The notes beneath the pieces were generated by a model. It had not been told where the DNA came from. It saw only the letters and a program-made list of their open reading frames with translations, and ran no database searches. A program made the translations under genes and the position numbers. DNA of 64,000 nt from Ricinus communis (lineage: Eukaryota; Streptophyta; Magnoliopsida; Malpighiales; Euphorbiaceae). This document shows positions 10,801 to 20,479 of the stretch, piece by piece. The stretch lies in NCBI RefSeq assembly GCF_019578655.1, contig NC_063262.1:12779582-12843581 (forward strand), in the 5' to 3' direction. Position 1 is the stretch's first letter; each line of letters starts with the position of its first letter.

Positions 10801-13800
10801 GAGTAGTGCTCTTGTATCTATGAGGAGATTGTCTTGTTTAGGATCAATTGAAGTTTTCTTCCTGGTAAGTGTTTATCAAAAATTCCTTTTTAGGATTTTA
10901 ATCATATAGAATAAGAAAAGAGTTAGCATTATTATTTCTTGAAGTGTGAGTAATAATGAATACTTTTGGAATGATTCACTCATAATTGGCAAGTTTTCCA
11001 AGTTATAGGTTCTCTTCACTCTTGTTTTCCTTCTCAAGGAAACTAATCCATCTTCTCTATGTCCATCTCTTTCAGCATGAATACAATTATAACCAGCCTC
11101 TTATAAAATAGTGATTTAATAATTAACAATTCCTAAATTTCTAATCCCAGCCCACAAAGCTCATAGAGGTAAGTCCTTCCAGATTTTTCCTCAATTGGCT
11201 AAGTGTTGAGCTAACAATACTTGCTATTTAAACTTGACTCAGAGCACTGGACTGAATGAATGCCTATTTGTGATTTAATGCCTATTTGTAACAAGCAAAA
11301 TATACTGATGAACATGTATACTTAATACAAAAGCCAAGGAGTTCAAGAATCAAAATCCCTATTCTGGAATAAGAAAGAATGACACTAGATATTAAATTTT
11401 CAAAGATAAGCAGGGTATACCAGAGCATTAAACTGAATGAATGCCTACTTGTGATATATAATGCCTGTACTAATATTTTGTTACAAGAAAAATATACTGA
11501 TGAACATGTATACTTAATATCAAAAGCCAAGGATTTCAAGAATCAAAGTCCGTATTCTGGAAATAAGAAAGGACAGTAGATATTTAAGTTCCAAACATAA
11601 GCAAGGTGAACCCAAGGAAGAGATAGATGAGACAAATGAGATTATCAAAGACATTGGTAATTGTGAAATTTCAGGAAAGGCGCAACCTTGACCATGACAA
11701 AGATGAAATTGTTTATCATCAAAGAGAAAAAGGAAGGAGAAAGACAAGGAACCCTCAGTTATTCAGTAAAAGAGAGGAGATAGTATGTCACACACAAAAT
11801 AATGGCATTCAGAGATTACAGAGTTGCTAATTCCGATTTTTTCAGTGTTCTTCACTTTTTAAAATTTTATATTGATAAAATTTGCACATAGGTTTATGAT
11901 TCTTATATGGAAAACAATATGCAATAAGGTTGAGTCTGAGGCCATAGGAAGTCTCACAGGAAACTTAAATAGATGTATTGTCGTTAGCATTCAACTATTG
12001 ATAGTGATAGTACCTCTATTGTTCAGAGATCACTCAGGGGTGAGTCATAGTGACAAGTAAATGATGGAATTTACAACAGGATTCATCAGCTTGCCCAGAG
12101 TTCCAATAACAATGGGAAATTATTACATGCATTAAAGATCCACAGTAAGTAGACAATACACCATATCTGTATTATTGGTAAAAAGCAAGCATACCTTTTC
12201 AACTAATATCAGATTTGTCAATTGTGATGAGCGCCCAGTCTCTGAAGATGTAATCAAAGAAGTAACTAACAATTAATACTAAGAAAGCCTTCTTTTTAAA
12301 AAAAAAAAACTATAACTAACAGTAAATGCCAAGAGAAGTACATTTTTATCAGCCAAAGTAAACTACTACTATTAAAGACCAAACAAGCAAGCAAGAAAGC
12401 GCCAGCTCCACTCTGAGGCAAATCTCAAAAGAAACCTTAAATAGATTTACTTTTATAAGCATGCATCTAGAAAACGAAATGTTTCATAAGCATTTAATTG
12501 GCTAATCGAGTAGACACAATGACTAACAGATTGGAAGCTAGGATGGAAGAACTTATGAAAATGTTTCAAGATCATCAAAATGCTGTCTAAATCATCCTCA
12601 AAGACCGGTTGCAAGAGTTGACCAGGTGTTACAAGTTGCACACAGGAAGGGGGGAAACATCAACAAGTTAATCAAAATCTACATAACTGAGAACAATATA
12701 CAGTAAGAGATATCACCAAGAAAGTCAAGGTAGATTTCTCAGCTTTTGAGAGTGTAAATCCAGCAATATTTTCTTGACTGGTTAAATAGTATCAATTCTT
12801 ACTTCGATTAGTATAATATGGAAAACAACCGAAGAGTGAGTTTTGCCAAGACGAAACTTACGGGATTGGCAAAATTATGGTCTTATGCTGTTGAATATGA
12901 GTTGCAAAGGTTAGCAGCACGACCAATAACAAGCTGGGATGATATGAAGTTGAAATAAAAAGAAAAATATCTTGAGAGGATTCAGGAACAAGTATATGCA
13001 TTAAGACAAGGCAACAAAATGAAGTAGAGCTTATTTGTTTAACCCTTTCACCACCGCAATCATAATACATTTCATTTACTCAGATTAATTGTAGGATTGG
13101 TGCTGGACACTAAAGGATAAGCAATCAGACGAGGATCCAGGGTTCTTACTACTAATTTGTTAGGCATTACACCAACATACTGCAGATGCTAAAAGATTGA
13201 AGGGAGTTAAAATCTTCTACAATTTCACAAAATTGACAATATCTAATTTGATATAATAGTTCTGTATAAAAAGGAAAGACAAGTGCTATAACAATAATTT
13301 GCAAAAAAGAAAAGACAACCTTGTACAACCAAATTCTGCGCAGATTTCAATGCCTTGAATAGACTGAAAGACAAATTCTCCAAAGCATTATTTGCAGCAG
13401 AGTCCTCAAGTTTTGTGAGAGAAATGGAAATAACAGGCATTCCTTTTGCTTTCTGAGCGACTAATTTGGCACATGTTGGACCTAGAGCAGAGAAAACCAA
13501 AGAAACAAATGAAAATATTAAATATATAGAAAAGTTTCAAGTCCTATTCCCCCTACCGAAGGACTTGTACATCAAGTGTACTAGCACAATCTTAATAGTT
13601 ATCCAGTAAAAACTAAAATACATAACAATTAAACATCCAAGTATCTCAGTCTTTCCTATGTTGTTTAGGTTTAACTTTCTTGGCATTCATTGAGCAAGAT
13701 ACCAAGAACCATCCAATTTTGTATGTCAAAACATCTTGTTAGGGAATCAATCACTATAAAGTAGAACTACCTTAAGGCCTCCGAAGGAAACAAATTAAAC

Positions 13801-14100
13801 TCTAAAGGTTGTGCTGATTGCCAGTCTCTCAAGTCAATACCCTTTTGAGTTCGAATTACTTGAGATAGATGACACACATTTTGCATTAGGAATACTTTCA
13901 TTTCTAAGTCAATTAGAACACATAAAGTAAATATATTATGAGTTACCATCTGAGTCAGAGCGTTTCTCCAGAACAAGCTTCACGTCCTCAGATTTAACAG
14001 AAGCTATAATGTAGTCAACAAAATCGGACCAGGAGCCCCCAATTCCAATGCTGTCCCTCTGCAAATCGGATTACGCAAATATATTTTACCAATAGTAACA

Positions 14101-14141
<41 letters not shown>

Positions 14142-14427
14142 TAATAATTAAAAGACATAAAATTATATATAAAAAAGACAAGTTTTGGGAGAAAAACACA
14201 AGAGAGGGGAAACGAGAAGTAACCATATCCTCGAGCTGCACAACAGATTTAAGAGCGTGGAATGTATTGGAGTGAAAATCAGTTGCAAGAAATTTGAGGT
14301 GATAGTAATCAGGGGCAAAGACATGCATCAAGAATCGACGTAATGGAACCGAACCCAAAACCGATGAGTTCGTTACCCATTCGGCTTTGGGTTCTCCATA
14401 GATTGCTTTAAACTCTTCAAACGCCAT
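7888..14427 (-). CDS. XRCC4/XLF/PAXX-like DNA end-joining factor, seven exons, 250 residues
   Basis: The minus-strand exons are 14427-14224, 14058-13947, 13481-13320, 12241-12195, 10361-10247, 9644-9578 and 7933-7888. Every junction is GT-AG and every split codon joins in frame, giving 753 nt including the stop. The start ATG at 14427 gives MAFEEFKAIYGEPKAEW. Residues 1 to about 150 look like a compact beta-rich head (LRRFLMHVFAPDYYHLKF, SWSDFVDYIIASVKSEDVKL, GMPVISISLTKLED). Residues 150-200 look like a long helix or coiled coil (LENLSFSLFKALKSAQNL to GELGKRQKLE). The tail is basic (KKVTTRVVPAHRRAKVRG) and ends GVFLQDTGDD. This head-coil-basic-tail layout and the terminal basic-G-V-F motif resemble XRCC4-superfamily factors that bridge Ku and ligase IV-XRCC4 in non-homologous end joining. 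From memory, Arabidopsis relatives carry an XRCC4-type annotation and plant PAXX has been reported. The gene structure is solid; the functional name is inference. Nuclear location is expected. Confidence 0.8.
8786..9060. repeat. intronic repeat with two copies of a ~60-bp sequence
   Basis: Within the last intron of the end-joining-like gene, a segment beginning ATAAAACTATGCTTGAAACC recurs about 220 bp later as a diverged direct copy (near 9008) that shares CATCTAATAGCT. This may be a small non-autonomous element with short terminal direct repeats, or a local duplication. Confidence 0.5.
11238..11610. repeat. ~185-bp tandem duplication in intron 4
   Basis: Two diverged head-to-tail copies share ACTGAATGAATGCCTA, AATATACTGATGAACATGTA and a block with CAAGAATCAAA. 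They start near 11240 and 11423. The duplication is confined to the fourth intron of the minus-strand gene and keeps no reading frame. Confidence 0.75.
12504..13026 (+). pseudogene. Ty3-gypsy gag fragment in intron 3
   Basis: On the plus strand, opposite the host gene, 12504-12590 reads NRVDTMTNRLEARMEELMKM and on to a stop, a typical gypsy gag N-terminal helix. 12836-13026 reads like the Retrotrans_gag core (FAKTKLTGLAKLWSYAVEYE, then ITSWDDMKLK, a stop, and KEKYLER). The intervening part is degraded. It is a dead fragment that the host transcript must splice out. Confidence 0.7.
14101..14150. repeat. (AAT)n microsatellite
   Basis: About a dozen AAT units with one AAC interruption lie in the first intron of the minus-strand gene, close to the exon 2 acceptor. 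Confidence 0.95.
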
Positions 14428-14556
14428 CCTCCTCCGACCTCTCACTTGCTTCAGCTATGGGATGACGAGAGCGAAAACACGAACGGAAATATCGCTGCCG
14501 TTGTTGATCGAATTTGGGCGAAATTTTGAGAAAGAATTTAATTATATCGTCGCTTC

Positions 14557-14564
14557 TTTTTATA
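14557..14564 (-). promoter_or_regulatory. putative TATA box of the end-joining-like gene
   Basis: The minus strand reads TATAAAAA about 130 bases upstream of the start ATG at 14427, a suitable position for a plant core promoter with a leader of roughly 100 bases. Position and consensus are the only evidence. Confidence 0.45.
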
Positions 14565-14649
14565 CTACTGTCGAATTTCTCCGGTTGTACTTTATAGTAC
14601 GGGAAAAGGCTCATTCCGGTGGAGGAACATATATGCTCTTTTAACAATT

Positions 14650-17600
14650 ATAACATGGAACCCACCGAACTCGATAAAAATATGTGCGGAAAGGAAAGAG
14701 CAACACAATTTTTCCCTATTTTTTTAAATTATATAATGCCAAAATTTGTATTCCTGCAATTTTATTTTTTGAATTATATAGTTTTTAAACTTTTTAAATT
14801 GTAATATAATAAATTCATAAAATTAATATTTTTTTCGAGAACTCCCTATCTACTTTTTTGGAAGCGAATAGTAACTTCCTACAGTTGGGAATTTGAAACA
14901 AAGTTTGAAGAAATGATGCAATTCTCTTATTTTATATTAAATATATATCTATAAAAATTATATATTAAATATATATTTATGAAAATTAATAATTTATTCG
15001 TATGTTATATAACTGTTTATAATTATTTTATTGTTACCATTTAAAAAAATTTTGATATGTATACATGAAATTTTTATTTTTAAATTATAATAAAATAAAT
15101 TTAAAATTAATATTATATTAAAAATAATATTTTGAATAAATTTATTTATATTTTTATAAAAGTTAGTCATTTACTTATATGTTGTATGCCCGTTGTAATT
15201 ATTTTGACTAATCTTTTAATATTTTATAATTATTTTAAATATTTAAAATTCATAATAAATTAATTTAAATTTTAAGTATTAATAATAAATACACGTGTTA
15301 AACTATAGTAACACATATTAAAAAAATATATTAGACATGATACATATTAAAAAAAAATCATTTATATGTATTCAAATGTTTATTTTCTATATGTATCATA
15401 TCCATTGTATGTAATATTTTATAATAATTAATCTTTTTAATATTTAAATAATTATTATCTATGAAGTTAATATTCATTGGTGTTAATGTTAATGTCATTA
15501 TCTAGTGTTGCAATGTTCATTGTCTGCATATATAATGTTCATCAATATTCTCAAATAAAAATATTTGATTATTTGTGAAACCTTATTATTTTGATGATGC
15601 ATATTAAAAAAAATTTATGATTGATGTAATCATTCATCATTTATAGGTATAATATTCATTAGTTTGTCAATGGATATTCGTCACTAATGAAAATCATAGA
15701 CACTAATACATTCAAATGGACATATATAATATTAGACATAACATAAATTATACACACTACAAATATTTATATTCTGGTATACATATCTTGTCAACAAAAT
15801 TAAATTAATAAACAATAAACATTTGATGTTTAAGCAATGAAAATTCAACACATATTTAATGAACATAAGTTAATGAAATTTAATATAAAATTTACTGTAC
15901 ATTAATTATTTTTCAAAATGAATTTGCATCAGCGTCTCATGCACATGTGAAACTTAAAACACTAATTTTTATACAAGTAAAGCGACGTCGGATGGACCCC
16001 TGAGTCCATAAAGCTACATGAGCAGAGGTCCATCTTATAATTTGCAGCTCCTTAAAAGTTGCCAAAAAGCATAATTGGGCTTCTAAGCTTTTTACTTTTG
16101 TATTTCTGCTCATCATGGTCAAAATGGTGGAATGAAGTCATCTGGTTTTGTTATCTTATGTCACGAGCCCTCTAATTAAACGGATCTAACAAAATATTGT
16201 TCTTTCATTTGATATCGTTAAATTTGATGATAAAAAAGTTCAATTTTTGTAATTTTTTGTATAAAAAAGAAAAACAGGGAACAAATATTTTAGTTTGATT
16301 TATCAACAAGAAAGATTTTTTATTTTTTTTATTTTAGATGTTCTAGTTTGTAGGTATTATAACTGAAGGTGTTTTTTTTTAGTGGATTTGTATTGTCATT
16401 GTTGTGTGTTTGTTTAATTAATTTTCTAAGAAGAAGAAAGATAGGAATGACAAATGGAAAAAATAAAAACAAAAGATAGGATTCAATTCCACCATTTCAA
16501 ATATAAGGGACTAAATTATGGAAAAAAAAATAACATTAAAGAGTCCAATTATGCCTTTTGCTATTCTATTTTTATTATTTTATTATTAAATAAGTGTTTG
16601 AATGCTAATTTATCAGCACTTGTAAAACACGCATAAATGGGTGTTAACTAAAATGTTTAAACACTAAATTGTAAAGTAAGAGGGTTCAATTTCATCATTT
16701 TAAACATGAAGCGTTTAATCATAGAAAAACGTGAAAGTTCAAGGTCCAATTATAGTTTTTGCTAAAAAAAGTTGAGTACATTTAACAATCAAATTTACGT
16801 GTTCTTGATATGTTAGCCCCTTAGCTAACCGAGTTTACCATTCAACATGCTTCTCCGTTTGAGTTTGCCGAGTTGAAATAATATGGGTCTTTTATAACGG
16901 CAACAAGTCCCTTTCATTATCTTTCTTCTCTATATTTCCCTCTTTCTAATATCTTGTTAAACTCTAAAAATTAAAACCAAAGCCCATTTTTTATTTTCCC
17001 ACCACACGTTTTTCCAATTGATGGATTATTTCCCATTGCATTTTATTGTTTTATCTTTCTACTTCATTTTTTTACACTCTATCCATTTTTCAAGTATGAT
17101 TTGTAGAAAAATAAGATTACCAAGCTACAACTAATACAAAAGAGTGGTCAAATATCTAAAGACAGGCTGCTTAGATCATTAGTAGACACAAAAACAAGGT
17201 ATAAGTGTTTCATGACTAAAGGCATCCTTGATTTTGACCTTAATAATTAAATTGAGTATTTTTAACCTTGGCTTTTGAGTGTCTTTTATAGAGGAATCAT
17301 AAATTTCATAAAAAGGCTAAAATTCAAGTATGCCTTCCTAAATAGAGACTGCCACCAACTTGTCATGACCACGACTTTCATATTTAATTGACTGTTGAAG
17401 CTGAAGGGATATCATCATCGCGAGTAAGAAGTAGCGCTCGTGAAAAAGGTGCAAAATGAAGACAGTAGGTATCGCTCCCAATATCGCGACTGCTTCCAAG
17501 CTTGCTACCTCTAGTAAATCGTGATCATGCTAATGACCTCACGACCGTGACACTCATATCTGATAGAAAGATCGCCAACGGTTACTTTTGACATGGTGAA

Positions 17601-17850
17601 TCACAGAGTGCTACATGGATTATAACCGTTGCTACTTTATGAATCGCGATTACAACAAAAGAGTCTCGACCATGAAACACAAGTTACAACTACGAATAAG
17701 GTGTAACGACAACGACTATGCTTTGACAATACATTTAATACACTATCTAGAGCTAGAAGCAATGGAAGGCCTATGAACCATAGTGTAATGTCTCTCTAAA
17801 AGACATTTATCGTTGATCAATAAACTCCAATTGTGCCTTATTCATTGCTC
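14650..17850. other. AT-rich intergenic region, no gene recognised
   Basis: Very AT-rich sequence, especially 14700-15900. Around 16180-16760 there are repeated, diverged phrases of the type TCCAATTAT...TTTTTGCTA, suggesting an old repeat. No open frame with protein-like composition is seen. Confidence 0.5.
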
Positions 17851-17879
17851 ATTTATTTCATACATTTCTTATTAAATTT

Positions 17880-18250
17880 TGTATGTAATTAACATAGTAA
17901 AGGTTGTTGTAAGAGCTTGTATAATCTTGTGAGGTTTTGAGTGTTAGCCAAAATACTTGGGATTGGGTTTAAGAGTTAGCCTAGGTAAAACTCTTGTAAG
18001 GATTGTGTATGAGCCTTTGAAAACACAAGGGTAAAGGTTTGGTGTGAGCCCTAAGCACTAAGTTAGGAGTGAGCTTAGGAAAATTCCACTGTATTTATGT
18101 AAGTAAATAGTGGAATACCCAATTAGAGATCCCCTGAGTGGATGTAGTGTTTGTCAATACCCGAACCACTATAAATTGCAGAGTTTGATTACACTACTGA
18201 TTTTAAGCCTATTGCGTACACCTCTTAGACTCCCCCAAATACGATTTCTC
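17880..18250 (+). repeat. possible copia LTR-like fragment
   Basis: The run of GTGAGCC/GTTAGCC phrases, the AGTGGAATACCCAA segment and GAGTGGATGTAGTGTTTGTC followed by CCGAACCACTATAAA resemble the R/U5 part of plant Ty1-copia LTRs. No partner LTR or primer-binding site was identified, so this is a weak call. Confidence 0.35.
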
Positions 18251-18309
18251 TCTTCTTAGCTAAAAAACCATGACTTAAAGAAGCACACAAGTCCTGAAAA
18301 CCTTAACTG

Positions 18310-19500
18310 ATTATGAATGAATCAAACTTGGGAGCTATCACCATTCCTCCTTTAAGGCTTTACAACACACCGAGTTTGACTACGGATTCCTCTATTCAGC
18401 TGCTAACTTTTGGTGCCCAAAAGATAATGTCTTCTATTTTAGTGATCAAGAATTATGTCTAATGATTGAAGAATTCTTTGCCATTCTTGGAGGTTCCAAT
18501 GATTCCACACATCCAATTGCTTTGCCAAGACTAGATGATCCTTTTTTAGTAAACTAGTGGAGTTGTTCAATATGCCCCCACTTGATGTACTTTCATATTT
18601 TGTTGGTGAGTACACTACCCTTACTTCTCTAATTTCTTGCTATGATAAGAAGGAAAGGGGTATCTCCATTTAGGTTAGGATTGTGAGCTTTTGTCTCCAT
18701 ACGCAATTTTTGCTAATTTCTCCTCAAGAAAGGGGAAATATCTAAATTGTTGGCATTATTGATCGAGTGGAACGTGTTGTTAATCTAGTTCCAATAATTT
18801 TAGCTGAAAAAGATTGGACATGTACAAAACCATCAATAATTTATTGGCAGCCTCATTCTCTTGTAGGTATGCAACCAAATCTCTTTCTTTCTTTTTATTG
18901 AATGCCTTAACTTTTGTCTAAGCTGCCATTTCGGGTTTTCAACTTAGCATCTATTTTCTTTATTTATTATTTTTCTTTTTTATTTTTTCCTTTCTCTTTT
19001 TGCAGATCTAATTATGCAAAAAGCTTAGATACTGACCATCCTAAGAGATATTGACAAGTATGAGTCAAAGCATGTGCAAGTTTGCTCTATTGCTTTGCCT
19101 CGAGGTCATAAGAACTTGATTTCTTAGATGAAGGGCATTCCAAATACACTTATATGGTGAACCTACCCTTGGTGGAAGATTTGTCACATCACACTCTTGG
19201 GATATGGTAGCCACATCCTTTTGCTTGGACTACGAGCATCTACTTTCAACACACCTTCCAAGCTCTATCGCCAATATGGGCAAAAGCACCTGATCCTAGA
19301 ATATCCTCTTAACTTTGAAGGATTCCCACGAAGGCAGGATTTCTTGGACAAGATCTAGAGGTTGTGGCCCCACCGTACCATTGATCGCAACATCGACGCT
19401 AAAGGCGACCTAACCATAGATGACAATTTCAAGGCTTGGATTCAGCTTCATACCACCACTACACCTAGATTTGTAAGGTTTAAGAGGACCCGATAGCTAG
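18310..19500 (+). pseudogene. degenerate transposon-associated gag-like sequence (DUF7745/plant-mobile-domain-like)
   Basis: A plus-strand reading near 18350-18540 gives FDYGFLYSAANFWCPKDNVF and then QELCLMIEEFFAILGG, the FW...F.F...EL...IEEF pattern of transposon-linked plant mobile/DUF7745 proteins. It continues in pieces to about 19500, ending in a basic stretch, with many stops. Its strand is opposite to the neighbouring gypsy pol, so it probably belongs to another insertion. Confidence 0.4.
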
Positions 19501-19826
19501 TTGCTAAGTCTAGAAATGCAAATGCAAAGAAGAGAAAATGAAATGGCTTTTATGATTAGATCTCATAGATTTTGTTAGTATTTTCTTTTTCTTTTTCTTT
19601 TAGTAGTGCATAAAGTAATAAATATTCATATGCATGTTTGATAAAAACTCTAAATAATTTTATTCATTTAGTAAAAGCCCAAATGAATATATTTTTATTT
19701 CTCATGACATAACTCCTGTTATCAAATAGTCCTTTTAGATTTTCAAGCTAAACATTTTTAAGGTAATACAAGTTGATGGACTCAAAGAATTCATTTCCTT
19801 CCAGGTCTGAAATTTGAGCAGCACAT

Positions 19827-20474
19827 TTAGGTAGGATTTTCTTTACAATATATGGGGCCTCCTAGTTGGGCTTGAATTTCCCTTTTGGGATCAAACACCA
19901 TAGGCCTCTTGTGCTTCAATACTAAATCACCAGCTCTAATCTTCCCCGACTTCACTCTCTTGTTGAATGCCCTTGCTACCCTATTTTGGTACAATTTCAT
20001 GTGATACAAAGCCTTCATTCTCTTTTCATCGATCAAAGCTAGCTATTGATGCCTCTACTCGACCCACTGATACTCCCGTATGTTAGCTTTTTAGCACAAC
20101 CCTCAAAGACTTCAATTCCAGCTTGACTAGTAGAATTACTTCAGTCCCATAAACCATAGAGTATGGCATTTGCCCTGTTGATGTTTGCTCAATAGTCTGG
20201 TATCCTTGTGGCTCCACACCATTTTCAAGAGTATCTCCTTCAAGTTCTTATTTTCTACTTCTACCATACCATTTGTTTGAGGCTTGTCTGGAAAAGACCT
20301 ATGATGTTCAATCTTGTACTCTTCAAGCAGATCCGCCGCTTCATGCATGAACTGCATCCCATTGTTTGTCAAAATGTGATGCGGGACCTCGTACCTACAA
20401 ATCAAGTTCTTTATAAACCGGGCCATCTACTTTGCCCCCACGGTAGTGAATGACTCAGCTTCAACCCATTTAGA
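19827..20474 (-). pseudogene. Ty3-gypsy integrase C-terminal half (element E)
   Basis: The minus strand reads the second half of an integrase core from about 20474 (FSKWVEAESFTTVGAK, stop, MARFIKNLICRYEVPHHILT, NNGMQF, PQTNGMVEVENKNLKEIL) and its C-terminal extension at 20036-19827 (MKLYQNRVARAFNKRVKSGK, RAGDLVLK, ending near GGPIYCKENPT). In-frame stops and a gap show it is dead. It is the continuation of the pol that resumes at 23403; the two halves are separated by the 2.9 kb insertion. Confidence 0.85.
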
Positions 20475-20479
20475 GAAGT

